Shown piece by piece: positions 14,733-22,310 of a stretch of DNA of 22,310 nt. A model generated the notes under the pieces. It saw only the letters and a program-made list of their open reading frames with translations. It had not been told where the DNA came from and did not search any database. Where the stretch lies: positions 1 through 22,310 of the forward strand of contig JAVVEW010000037.1 of NCBI GenBank assembly GCA_032251045.1, read 5' to 3'. This DNA comes from JAVVEW01 sp032251045 (GTDB taxonomy: Bacteria; Pseudomonadota; Gammaproteobacteria; Methylococcales; Methylomonadaceae). The position numbers and the translations under genes were made by a program. Numbering within the stretch: the stretch's first letter is position 1; each line of letters begins with the position of its first letter.

Positions 14733-16820
14733 ATGGCTATTGATCTTGCGCAATTTCATCAGGTTTTTTTCGAGGAAAGCTTCGAAGGTCTGGATGTCAT
14801 GGAATCCGGTCTGTTGGCCATTGATTGCAATGAGCCGGTGGATTTGGAAGACATCAATACCATTTTTCGGGCCGCGCATTCGATCAAAGGCGGCAGCGGT
14901 ACATTCGGTTTTCACCGGGTTTCCGAATTCACCCACGGACTGGAAACCTTGCTCGATCAGATGCGTTCTGGCCAACGTCAGCCTGATCAGAGGGTTGTCG
15001 ATTGCCTGTTAGGTTCGGTGGATTGTTTGCGAACCATGCTGGAGGCGATGCAGCAAGGCGATAATGCCAATGATGCGGATGTGGCGCGTTATCAAGCGGC
15101 GATTGACGCCATTCTGGATCAGCAAAATGCTCCAGTGTCATCTGCGGAAGAGCCGGCTGCGCATTTGCCACCTGCTGAAGCCGTGAACAGTGCCGTTGAG
15201 TCACCATCATCAGGTTGGCGCATTGCATTCAGCCCGCGCGCACAACTGCTGCAGCGGGGTAATGACCCGGTGCGTATTTTTCGCGAACTGGACGAACTGG
15301 GCGAACTTGAGGTTGCGCCCGATTTTATCGGTCTGCCTGAATTTGGTGAGTTCGATCCTGAGATTTGCTATCTTTCCTGGCGTCTGGAATTGGCCGGTAC
15401 CGTTGACCGCAGTGCTTTAGAAGATGTTTTTGCCTGGGTTGAAGATGATTGTGATTTTGCCATTCAACCGTTGGGCGCTGCTCAGTCATGCACAGACGTT
15501 TCGCCACAGGTATCACCAGAACCGTCCGCCGAATCCGAAGCCGTTGCTCCGGCAACAGATGCTCCTCCTGCAAAAGACACCTCGGATGTTGACGTTGCCA
15601 AGGTCAAAACCGTCAAGGCCAAAGCAGATAAGCCTAAGTCAGCGGCGACCATTCGCGTAGATACCCAAAAAATCGATCATCTGATCAACATGGTGGGGGA
15701 GTTGGTGATTACCCAATCCATGTTGGGTATGCTGGGTGAAAACTTTACTCTGGACAAACTGGATGCCCTGCAGAATGGTTTGGCGCAATTGGAGCGTCAC
15801 ACCCGTGAACTGCAAGAAAGCGTCATGAGCGTCAGAATGATGCCGATCAGCTTTGTATTTGGCCGTTTTCCGCGATTGGTGCATGATCTTTCTGCCCAAC
15901 TGGGCAAAAAAATTGAACTGAAGTTGATTGGCGAACAGACCGAGGTTGATAAAACCGTGGTTGAATTAATCGCTGATCCCTTGGTGCATTTGGTGCGTAA
16001 TAGTCTCGATCATGGTATCGAAACATCCGTCGAGCGGGTCAACGCAGGTAAATCGGAAACCGGTCAACTGATTCTGGAGGCCTATCAACGCAGTGGCCAA
16101 ATTATCATTGAAGTGAAGGACGATGGCCGCGGCCTGAATGCCGACAAACTTCGGGCTAAGGCGATTGAAAAGAATCTGATCGATCCTCAGCAGCAATTGA
16201 CGCAGCAACAGATTTACGAACTGATTTTCGCACCGGGTTTTTCCACAGCGGAAGCATTGACCGATATATCCGGGCGTGGTGTGGGCATGGATGTGGTGCG
16301 ACGCAACATACAGTCACTAGGCGGTTCCATTCATATCGATTCCGAACAAGGGCAAGGCACCCGTATCGCCATCCATTTGCCGCTCACCTTGGCCATCCTG
16401 GATGGTCAGTCTGTGGCGGTAGGTCATGAAACTTATATCATCCCACTCAACGCTATTATCGAGTCGATCAATGTTGACGATAGCAAGCTGAATCGTGTTG
16501 CCGGCGTTGGTGAGACCTTCAAATTGCGCGAAGAATACTTGCCGATTGTGCGTTTGCAGCGTGTGTTTGCAATTTCAGGTGCTAAGGCAAGTAAATTAAG
16601 CGAAGGGCTGGTGGTGGTTGTCGAGGGGCCTGAAGGGCGCTGCGGTTTATTTGTTGACGATTTGTTAGGGCAGCAGCAGGTCGTTATTAAGTCCCTGGAT
16701 GCCAATTATCGCCCCGTTGAAGGGATTTCTGGTGCAACCATACTCGGCGATGGTTCGGTGGCGCTCATTTTGGATATTCCGGGTTTGTTAAGATTGTCGG
16801 TGCGGGAGCAGTATGGCTGA
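14733..16820 (+). CDS. cheA: Chemotaxis histidine kinase CheA
   Basis: The protein has 695 aa. Domains in order: the HPt domain with phosphorylated His49 in AAHSIKGGSG (47-56); a region at about 160-248 (GWRIAFSP...CYLSWRLEL...FAIQPL) occupying the place of P2, which resembles an extra domain seen in several proteobacterial CheAs; an Ala/Pro/Lys-rich linker (250-304); the P3 dimerisation helices (about 306-368); and the ATPase domain. The ATPase domain has the N box HLVRNSLDHG (419-428), G1 DDGRG (463-467), the F box FAPGFST (499-505) and G2 GRGVGMD (514-520). A C-terminal CheW-like domain (about 555-690) completes it. All catalytic motifs are intact. It overlaps cheW by 8 nt. It receives receptor signals through CheW and phosphorylates CheY. 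Confidence 0.96.
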   Translation: MAIDLAQFHQVFFEESFEGLDVMESGLLAIDCNEPVDLEDINTIFRAAHSIKGGSGTFGFHRVSEFTHGLETLLDQMRSGQRQPDQRVVDCLLGSVDCLRTMLEAMQQGDNANDADVARYQAAIDAILDQQNAPVSSAEEPAAHLPPAEAVNSAVESPSSGWRIAFSPRAQLLQRGNDPVRIFRELDELGELEVAPDFIGLPEFGEFDPEICYLSWRLELAGTVDRSALEDVFAWVEDDCDFAIQPLGAAQSCTDVSPQVSPEPSAESEAVAPATDAPPAKDTSDVDVAKVKTVKAKADKPKSAATIRVDTQKIDHLINMVGELVITQSMLGMLGENFTLDKLDALQNGLAQLERHTRELQESVMSVRMMPISFVFGRFPRLVHDLSAQLGKKIELKLIGEQTEVDKTVVELIADPLVHLVRNSLDHGIETSVERVNAGKSETGQLILEAYQRSGQIIIEVKDDGRGLNADKLRAKAIEKNLIDPQQQLTQQQIYELIFAPGFSTAEALTDISGRGVGMDVVRRNIQSLGGSIHIDSEQGQGTRIAIHLPLTLAILDGQSVAVGHETYIIPLNAIIESINVDDSKLNRVAGVGETFKLREEYLPIVRLQRVFAISGAKASKLSEGLVVVVEGPEGRCGLFVDDLLGQQQVVIKSLDANYRPVEGISGATILGDGSVALILDIPGLLRLSVREQYG

Positions 16821-17313
16821 CACAATTCAGTTATTAAGTTTTTCACTCGCTAATGAGCAATATGCGGTGAACATTCTCAACGTTCAGGAAATTCGCAGCC
16901 TGGAACCTGTGACACGCATTCCTAATGCGCCGGTTCATGAAAAAGGGGTGCTGAATCTGCGAGGCGTTATCGTACCCATCATAGATTTGAGAGAGAAATT
17001 CAGTCTGCCCAGACTCACTTACAACGCGCTGACCGTGGTGGTTGTGTTGCAATGCCAGCTGCAAGACACGCATCGGGTCATGGGAATGATTGTTGATTCC
17101 GTGTCCGATGTTGTTGATGTCGATTCCGCCCTCATTCAAAAAACACCGGGGTTCGGCGATAAGGTCAATACCGACTATATTAAAGGTCTGGCGTCATCGG
17201 ACGAGCATATGCTGATGTTGCTGGATGTGGAAAAGTTAATGAATTTGAATCCAATTGAAGAACAGACTGGTTTTAACGAGAACCGCGCCCATGGTACAGG
17301 AGGCCAATCATGA
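16813..17313 (+). CDS. cheW: Chemotaxis coupling protein CheW (first copy)
   Basis: The protein has 166 aa. It is a single CheW domain with the conserved RIPNAPVHEKGVLNLRG (36-52) and VPIIDLREKF (55-64), plus a short C-terminal tail beyond the usual end (about 145-166). It links the receptor tip to CheA in the signalling array. The ATG lies 8 nt inside the cheA end, and the 3' end overlaps the mcp gene by 4 nt. A second cheW follows the receptor gene. Confidence 0.95.
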   Translation: MADTIQLLSFSLANEQYAVNILNVQEIRSLEPVTRIPNAPVHEKGVLNLRGVIVPIIDLREKFSLPRLTYNALTVVVVLQCQLQDTHRVMGMIVDSVSDVVDVDSALIQKTPGFGDKVNTDYIKGLASSDEHMLMLLDVEKLMNLNPIEEQTGFNENRAHGTGGQS

Positions 17314-19661
17314 GAGTTAATATGCCGGTAACCGATCACGAAATTATTATGCAACCGGATGATATTTTAGTGACCCGTACCAATTTGAAAGGCGTGATCA
17401 CTTACGCAAACGATGCCTTTGTTACCATTAGTGGCTTTACCCGGGAAGAGCTGGTTGGCAACAATCATAATATCGTCCGTCACCCTGATATGCCGTCTGC
17501 GGCGTATGAAGATATGTGGCAATGCTTAAAAGCCGGTCGGCCCTGGACTGCCCCGGTCAAAAATCGCACCAAGTCCGGGGATTTTTATTGGGTCGAAGCC
17601 AATGTCACGCCGGTGATAAAAAATGGCAAAGTGGTTGAGTATTTATCCGTTCGCTATGCGCCTAGTCGCGAGCAAATCGCCAGCGCCGAAACCTTATACC
17701 AAAAGCTCAACGCTCAGCAAGCCTCGCTGCGCCCTGTAGGGGTTGCAAAATGGCTTAAAAGCATCAGGGAAATTTCCCTGACAGCAAAGACAACAATGGC
17801 CCTGATATTATTCTGGTTGGCGCTGGCTTATCTGATTTATCTCTCGCTGCCCGTGTTAAGTTGGCCGGTGTTATCGGGCCTTATTCTTGCCGGAGTCGTG
17901 GCTTCGGCCTTGCAGTTTCATAATGTTTCGCTGGTGCAGGGTACGTTGAGCAAAAGCATTGATATTTGTCACCGGCTGGCAGATGAGAAGTTCAGAAATA
18001 TTATCGATCTTAACCGTAATGATCGAATGGGCGATTTTTTGCGTGCGCAATACTCCATGCAGGTGAAATTGAACAGTGATATGGCGTATACACGCGAAAT
18101 TGCTAGTCACGCAATGCGTATCAAGCAGGCCCTGGACAATGTGCAGTCCAATGTCATGGTTGCCGACCAGAATCTGAATATCATTTACATGAATAAAAGC
18201 GTACAAGAAACGTTTAACAATGCACAAGATGATATTCGAACACAGTTAAAGGATTTCGATGCCAGTCAATTACTGGGTTCTAATATCGACCAATTTCATA
18301 AAAACCCGCAACACCAACGCACGTTACTGGCAAAATTAAATGACACCTTTACCTCCGCATTAGTGATTGGCGGTCGCCATATGAATTTGACCGTTAATCC
18401 CGTGCTCGATGAAAATCAAAACCGCATTGGTACTGTGGTCGAATGGTTGGATCGTACCCAGGAAGTCAAAATTGAAAAAGAAATACAAAGCATCGTCGAT
18501 AATGTCAAAGCCGGTATACTGGATCAGAGAGTTGACCTGACCGATAAAGAAGGCTTCTTTTTGAATCTCAGTGAGAGTATCAATGAACTCAGTGAAGTGG
18601 TTGAAAATGTCATAACCACAATTGCCACTGTCATGAGTGGTGTTGCTGAAGGTGATTTAACCGGTGCTGTGGAAGGGAGCTTTCATGGATTGTATGAAGA
18701 CTGTCAGATGGATATCAATAACAGTCTGGAAAAATTAACCGAAGTGTTTAATCAGGTGCGCGAAGCCTCTGACTTTATTCGCAATACCGCTCAGGAAATC
18801 GCTTCCGGCAATAATAATCTTTCACAACGCGTTGAAACTCAGGCCGCCAGTTTGGAGCAGACTGCATCGAGCATGGAGCAGCTGACCTCTACCGTCAAAG
18901 CCAATGCCGATAATGCTCAGCAAGCCAATGACATTGCCCATACTACCCAAAAGTTAGCTGTAAAAGGTGGCTCGGTAGTTGAATCAGCCGTTGAAGCGAT
19001 GTCGGAAATCAATCAGAGCAGCAACAAAATTGCCGACATTATCGGTGTTATCGATGAAATAGCTTTTCAAACCAACCTATTGGCATTAAACGCTTCTGTG
19101 GAAGCTGCGCGTGCGGGTGAGCATGGCCGGGGCTTTTCGGTCGTGGCAACGGAAGTCCGCAATCTGGCGCAGCGCAGCGCGGTTGCAGCTAAGGAAAGCA
19201 AGGAACTGATTCAATCCAGCGTGCAAAAAGTGCGCTCTGGCACCAGTTACGTCAATGAGACAGGGGCTGCGCTGACTGAAATTGTTGCCAGTGTGAAAAA
19301 GGTCAACGATATCATTGCCGAAATTGCCGCCGCTAGCACCGAACAGGCGCAAGGCATTACTCAGGTCAACCAGGCGGTGGCGCAAATGGATGAGATTACG
19401 CAACAAAATGCGGCCTTGGCCGAACAAGCCTCGGCAGCGAGTGTGTCCATGAGTGAACAAGCGGTGACCATGGCGAATTTACTGCGTTTCTTCAAAATGA
19501 AAGAGGATGCAGCCGCTCAGTTAGAGCCAAGGCCTCCGCTCAAAAACGTATCAAATCAGCCGACACCCTCGCCAGCTAAACCAAAGGTTTCGAGTACACC
19601 TAAGGTTGCAACATCCTCATCCCAGGCTATGGATGACGGTGAAGAATGGGAAGAGTTTTAA
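17310..19661 (+). CDS. Methyl-accepting chemotaxis protein with two PAS domains and C-terminal CheR-docking pentapeptide
   Basis: The protein has 783 aa. An N-terminal Aer-like PAS domain (about 15-120, with GVITYANDAFVTISGF and NIVRHPDMP) is followed by two close hydrophobic segments (162-180 and 186-202). No periplasmic domain lies between them, so sensing is probably cytoplasmic, possibly through a flavin. A HAMP-like stretch and a second PAS domain (about 270-385) come next, then a second linker region, then the signalling domain. Its hairpin tip is IDEIAFQTNLLALNASVEAA (581-600), followed by RAGEHGRGFSVVATEVRNLAQRS. A ~50 residue Pro/Ser-rich tail ends in EWEEF, matching the xWxxF tether that binds CheR. 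The ligand or redox signal is unknown. It overlaps cheW by 4 nt. Confidence 0.93.
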   Translation: MRVNMPVTDHEIIMQPDDILVTRTNLKGVITYANDAFVTISGFTREELVGNNHNIVRHPDMPSAAYEDMWQCLKAGRPWTAPVKNRTKSGDFYWVEANVTPVIKNGKVVEYLSVRYAPSREQIASAETLYQKLNAQQASLRPVGVAKWLKSIREISLTAKTTMALILFWLALAYLIYLSLPVLSWPVLSGLILAGVVASALQFHNVSLVQGTLSKSIDICHRLADEKFRNIIDLNRNDRMGDFLRAQYSMQVKLNSDMAYTREIASHAMRIKQALDNVQSNVMVADQNLNIIYMNKSVQETFNNAQDDIRTQLKDFDASQLLGSNIDQFHKNPQHQRTLLAKLNDTFTSALVIGGRHMNLTVNPVLDENQNRIGTVVEWLDRTQEVKIEKEIQSIVDNVKAGILDQRVDLTDKEGFFLNLSESINELSEVVENVITTIATVMSGVAEGDLTGAVEGSFHGLYEDCQMDINNSLEKLTEVFNQVREASDFIRNTAQEIASGNNNLSQRVETQAASLEQTASSMEQLTSTVKANADNAQQANDIAHTTQKLAVKGGSVVESAVEAMSEINQSSNKIADIIGVIDEIAFQTNLLALNASVEAARAGEHGRGFSVVATEVRNLAQRSAVAAKESKELIQSSVQKVRSGTSYVNETGAALTEIVASVKKVNDIIAEIAAASTEQAQGITQVNQAVAQMDEITQQNAALAEQASAASVSMSEQAVTMANLLRFFKMKEDAAAQLEPRPPLKNVSNQPTPSPAKPKVSSTPKVATSSSQAMDDGEEWEEF

Positions 19662-19662
19662 T

Positions 19663-20127
19663 ATGGCCGAACAATTTTTGTCATTCGAGTTGGCGGGTGA
19701 AGCTTACGCACTGAAAATTCTTAAAGTTGTTGAAATACGTGGTTGGGAACCTATTCGGCCTATTCCCAATACCCCGTCGTTCATTAAAGGGGCATTAAAC
19801 TTGCGCGGCAATATTGTGCCTATTATCGATCTACGCGAACGTTTTGCCTTGCCGGCAAAAGAATGCACGCCCATGACCGTGGTTATTGTGGTGAATATCG
19901 AAATTGAACAACAACCATTAGCGTTAGGCATGATTGTGGATGCGGTTTCAGATGTTCTGGAAATTAAAGCTGAAGATATTCGTAAAACACCTCCATTAGG
20001 TTCTGCAATCGATATTCGCTATATGAGTGGCATGGTTGTGAAGCCTGATCAGAAAACGGTTTTGTTATTGAATGTGGATAAGCTCATGGCGCCTGAGGAA
20101 TTGGAAGAATTGGGCCAGATTGACTGA
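19663..20127 (+). CDS. cheW: Chemotaxis coupling protein CheW (second copy)
   Basis: The protein has 154 aa from ATG 19663, which sits 2 nt after the receptor stop and has GGGAAGAG just upstream; a longer frame from 19606 would run through the receptor's tail. The CheW core is clear: RPIPNTPSFIKGALNLRG and VPIIDLRERF. It is clearly paralogous to the CheW encoded at 16813 but diverged throughout, so not a recent duplication. Having two coupling proteins around one receptor suggests mixed receptor-CheW-CheA arrays or distinct CheW partners. A 24 nt gap containing GGCAGG separates it from the STAS gene. Confidence 0.95.
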   Translation: MAEQFLSFELAGEAYALKILKVVEIRGWEPIRPIPNTPSFIKGALNLRGNIVPIIDLRERFALPAKECTPMTVVIVVNIEIEQQPLALGMIVDAVSDVLEIKAEDIRKTPPLGSAIDIRYMSGMVVKPDQKTVLLLNVDKLMAPEELEELGQID

Positions 20128-20151
20128 TTGCTACCCTAAGGGCAGGTTTGG

Positions 20152-20454
20152 ATGAGTTCGACAATAAGCAAAATTACACTGGCAGAAACTGAGACAATCG
20201 CCCAGATTGAGGTGTTGTATGAAAAACTCCTTCAAGCATGGGATGTAGGTCAGCAGACCGAAATCGATGCTGCTAATGTGGCACGCATCGATACGGCTGC
20301 CTTACAGTGCCTGGTAATTTTTCATCGCAGTCAACAAAAAAGGAATGTGCCCGTCACGATTGATTTTCCCAGTGAAGTTTTTGTTAACGCCGCAAAGATG
20401 CTGGGCGTTGCAGAAACATTGGCGGTAAATCAACAAGCCTCTGGTCTATTTTGA
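20152..20454 (+). CDS. STAS-domain protein (anti-anti-sigma/MlaB-like) in the che operon
   Basis: The protein has 100 aa, a single STAS domain: a beta-rich start, the loop ARIDTAALQCLVIF (44-57), then the C-terminal PVTIDFPS...AKMLGV part. In SpoIIAA-type proteins the loop reads DSSG with a phosphorylated second serine. Here it reads D47-T48-A49-A50, so that serine is replaced and classical Ser phosphoregulation is doubtful; MlaB-type STAS proteins also have a changed loop. Its location between cheW and cheR, with a 1-nt overlap at the cheR start, ties it to the chemosensory pathway. The partner protein is not in the window. Confidence 0.85.
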   Translation: MSSTISKITLAETETIAQIEVLYEKLLQAWDVGQQTEIDAANVARIDTAALQCLVIFHRSQQKRNVPVTIDFPSEVFVNAAKMLGVAETLAVNQQASGLF

Positions 20455-21293
20455 TGACATCAAATCACCGTAGCGACAGGGCATTTACCTTTACCTGGGA
20501 CGATTTTAATCGGCTGCGTGAACGTTCTAATCGTTATTCGGGCATTTTGGTTCCCGATGAAAAATATGATTTGTTTTATTCCCGTTTATCGCGTCGCCTG
20601 CGTCAGCTTGGACTAGACACGTTCAGTGCTTATTGTGACTATTTAGAGCAAAATCTCGAGCTTGAAATGACTGAATTTATTAATTCGGTGACCACTAATT
20701 TAACCGCGTTTTTTAGGGAAAAACATCATTTCGATTATCTGGCCAGCACGGTTATTCCTGAATTATTGCAAAAAAAACAGGCAGCCAAGGAAATCAGGGC
20801 CTGGTCTTCGGCATGTTCCACCGGTGAAGAAGCCTATTCCATTGCGATGGTCGTTAAGGAATTATTGCCTAAAGACTGGCGTTTTACCTTATTGGCCACC
20901 GATTTGGATACTCGCGTGCTCGCTCAGGCAGAATCGGGTATTTATAGTCGAGATATTGCCAAAACCATTACTGACCACCGTCTCAAGCGATGGTTTTTAA
21001 GAGGTAAGGGCGGTCAAGCCGATAAAATTCGCGTAAAAGCAACGTTGGCCGAAGACATTCAGTTCAAGCAATTAAATCTGATCGACGAATGGCCCATTCG
21101 TTCGGTTTTCGATTTTATTTTTTGTCGCAATGTTTTTATCTATTTCGATACGCAAACCAAAAAGCAATTAGTTGAACGCTTCAGTCGACACCTGATGGCT
21201 GGAGGCTATTTCTTTATTGGTCACAGTGAATCGCTGCAACAATTGAGTAAGGCTTTCAAGCTGGAAGCACAAACCACGTATAAAAAGCTTTAG
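20454..21293 (+). CDS. cheR: Chemoreceptor glutamate methyltransferase CheR
   Basis: The protein has 279 aa from ATG 20454 (TGATG overlap with the STAS gene). It methylates glutamates of receptor helices with S-adenosylmethionine for adaptation. An N-terminal helical domain (about 15-90) ends in TNLTAFFRE (81-89). The SAM-binding domain has SACSTGEEAYS (119-129), the ATDLDTRVL block and CRNVFIYF (224-231), and ends with GHSES (256-260). The beta-subdomain loop FLRGKGGQADKIRVK (181-195) has the same length as in E. coli CheR, without the small insertion reported for pentapeptide-independent enzymes. This fits the EWEEF tail of the receptor. It is the last recognisable che gene here; cheB and cheD do not follow. 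Confidence 0.96.
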   Translation: MTSNHRSDRAFTFTWDDFNRLRERSNRYSGILVPDEKYDLFYSRLSRRLRQLGLDTFSAYCDYLEQNLELEMTEFINSVTTNLTAFFREKHHFDYLASTVIPELLQKKQAAKEIRAWSSACSTGEEAYSIAMVVKELLPKDWRFTLLATDLDTRVLAQAESGIYSRDIAKTITDHRLKRWFLRGKGGQADKIRVKATLAEDIQFKQLNLIDEWPIRSVFDFIFCRNVFIYFDTQTKKQLVERFSRHLMAGGYFFIGHSESLQQLSKAFKLEAQTTYKKL

Positions 21294-21307
21294 ATCTGCT
21301 GATTTAG

Positions 21308-21349
21308 CGGCTGAATCATGTGAGCCGTAACTTAGGTCTACTTGGTAGA
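21308..21349 (+). other. Two short inverted repeats in the cheR/secreted-protein gap
   Basis: The 105 bp gap holds CGGCT (21308-21312) with AGCCG (21323-21327), and TCTAC-TTG-GTAGA (21337-21349). Neither is followed by a T-run, so termination is not convincing. The rest of the gap shows no remnant of cheD or cheB that I can recognise. Confidence 0.3.
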
Positions 21350-21398
21350 TTCGTCGAAGCCTTTCTATTTTACGAAACTAACATCTTCATGACTACCA

Positions 21399-21839
21399 AT
21401 GAAAATAATTATTATGCAAAAAGTCACTAAATCGATGGCCTTTCTAATACCAATAGCCGTCCTGCTATTAACCTTGGCCAAGGTCAATACCAGCTTGGCA
21501 GCCCCGATGGATAAACAGATTCCCGGCCTCGTTGGTACCTGGGTGGGAGAAAATAAAACCTATTCCGAGCACAAAGGCTATTCGAGCTGGATTAAAACGG
21601 TGGTGATAGCTGAGCAAAAGGGGCGATTATTCAAAGGACAGTTCACCTATTCGGGGGGGACAAAGCATTTTTTTGGCGTCATTTACCCGGATAATACCAC
21701 CTTCACCTGGGTATCGACCGATAGCAAAGGTTATAACCATGGACGTATTCATAGTAAAGACAGTATCAGTGCTTGTTACACCGAATCCGGAGCAGATGCA
21801 ACTGTTGGCTGTGCCAATTTAACCAGAAAAAATCAATAA
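21399..21839 (+). CDS. Small secreted/periplasmic protein of unknown function
   Basis: The protein has 146 aa from ATG 21399; ATG 21414 is equally possible and gives a more ordinary signal peptide. Neither has a good ribosome site. The N-terminus has basic residues, a hydrophobic core (AFLIPIAVLLLTL, 14-26) and a likely signal-peptidase I site near SLAAP (32-36). The mature part of ~110 residues is rich in aromatic, Gly and Thr residues in alternating patterns (GTWVGENKTY, GRLFKGQFTYSGG, TTFTWVSTD). This suggests a beta-sandwich or lipocalin-like small barrel. Two cysteines near the C-terminus (ACYTES and GCAN) could form a disulfide. I do not recognise the family. It stands alone between cheR and an Rpn-type gene. 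Confidence 0.65.
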   Translation: MKIIIMQKVTKSMAFLIPIAVLLLTLAKVNTSLAAPMDKQIPGLVGTWVGENKTYSEHKGYSSWIKTVVIAEQKGRLFKGQFTYSGGTKHFFGVIYPDNTTFTWVSTDSKGYNHGRIHSKDSISACYTESGADATVGCANLTRKNQ

Positions 21840-21899
21840 CGCACTAGGGGCTTGATGGTAAACGTTCACAGCACGTTGCCACTCCTTATCCATTAGGTC

Positions 21900-22310
21900 A
21901 TGAAAGAAAAGTACATCAACTTATTCACCGACTTTGGTTTCAAAAAAGCCTTTGGCGAAGAGGCCAGTCAAGAACATTTGATCAGCTTTCTCAATACTTT
22001 GCTGCCCGAACGACACCAAATCCAAGCATTACACTTCTGCAATAACGAACAACAAGGCGCGACCGCCCTAGATCGCAAAGCCATTTTTGACTTGAATTGC
22101 GTCAGTGCCAGTGGCGAGCATTTTGTGGTTGAGCTGCAAAAAGCCAAGCAGAATTTCTTCAAAGACCGCAGCGTGTTTTACGCCACCTTCCCGATTCAAC
22201 AGCAAGCCCAGCGCGGCGACTGGGATTTCAGGCTGTCGGCGGTGTACACCATCGGTATTTTAGACTTTGTGTTCGATGACGAAGACAATGCCCAGCGTGA
22301 TGAAGTCATC
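21900..22310 (+). CDS. Rpn family recombination-promoting nuclease / PD-(D/E)XK putative transposase (5' part)
   Basis: An open frame of 137 codons runs from ATG 21900 to the window end, so the 3' part is missing. The start MKEKYINLFTDFGFKKAFGE and the following hydrophobic LISFLNTLLP are typical of this family (PDDEXK_2, Rpn/YhgA-like). Nuclease-core residues are visible: Asp64 in AIFDLNC and Glu78-x-Gln80 in VVELQKAKQ, the D...ExQ form of the PD-(D/E)XK motif. E. coli Rpn proteins are DNA endonucleases that promote RecA-independent recombination. Many copies behave as accessory, patchily spread genes. No terminal inverted repeats or target duplications are visible on the left side. No clear ribosome site is seen. 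Confidence 0.88.
   Translation, partial: MKEKYINLFTDFGFKKAFGEEASQEHLISFLNTLLPERHQIQALHFCNNEQQGATALDRKAIFDLNCVSASGEHFVVELQKAKQNFFKDRSVFYATFPIQQQAQRGDWDFRLSAVYTIGILDFVFDDEDNAQRDEVI

Noticed and set aside
21900..22310. A complete insertion sequence around the Rpn-type gene
   Set aside because: No terminal inverted repeat or target duplication is visible on the left, and the right end lies outside the window.
1..22310. CRISPR array, tRNA, rRNA or prophage genes
   Set aside because: No regularly spaced repeats, no tRNA-like cloverleaf, no rRNA sequence and no phage structural or integrase genes were seen on either strand.

Overview
The window reads as chromosomal DNA of a gammaproteobacterium. 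The exbB-exbD-lpxK-Trm112-kdsB block, the prmB-aroC-MFS block and the che operon are arrangements I associate with Gammaproteobacteria. The gene mix would fit a methanotroph-like member (Methylococcales), but that is a weak inference, because nothing in the window is diagnostic of methane oxidation. Genes are tightly packed with many 1-20 nt overlaps. I see no tRNA, rRNA, CRISPR array or complete insertion sequence.

Layout. (1) 1-1278: the 3' end of a biotin-dependent carboxylase/decarboxylase subunit, stop/start-overlapped with a full Sua5/TsaC-type tRNA t6A enzyme. (2) 1279-1994: a strongly structured intergenic stretch followed by hypC-hypA, two NiFe-hydrogenase maturation genes without the rest of a hyp operon. 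(3) 2071-5368, minus strand: two overlapping genes for large P-loop GTPases with hydrophobic C-terminal segments, a dynamin-like tandem pair. They are divergent from a small lipoprotein gene (5485-5922) that ends in a good intrinsic terminator. (4) 6116-7854: mtnA (methionine salvage) overlapped with a CysZ/EI24-type membrane protein. (5) 7973-11121: prmB, aroC and an MFS transporter. (6) 11217-14184: exbB-exbD-lpxK-Trm112-kdsB, a lipid A/Kdo envelope operon in which every junction overlaps. (7) 14323-21293: a chemosensory operon, cheY-cheA-cheW-mcp-cheW-STAS-cheR. (8) 21294-22310: a small secreted protein of unknown function and the 5' part of an Rpn/PD-(D/E)XK nuclease-transposase gene that runs off the right edge.

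How the genes work together. The che operon encodes a cytoplasmic-sensing receptor with two PAS domains. The receptor ends in the pentapeptide EWEEF, and the CheR encoded nearby keeps the short beta-subdomain loop expected of pentapeptide-dependent methyltransferases. The receptor and CheR therefore look like a matched pair. cheB and cheD are not found after cheR; the accessory secreted protein and the Rpn-type gene lie there instead. In the envelope operon, the ExbBD proton channel is linked to LpxK and KdsB, the lipid A 4'-kinase and the CMP-Kdo synthetase.

The least understood parts are the tandem GTPases with an unusual D-x-P-D-x-D-S switch motif, the nested hairpin structure upstream of hypC, and the secreted protein at 21399.
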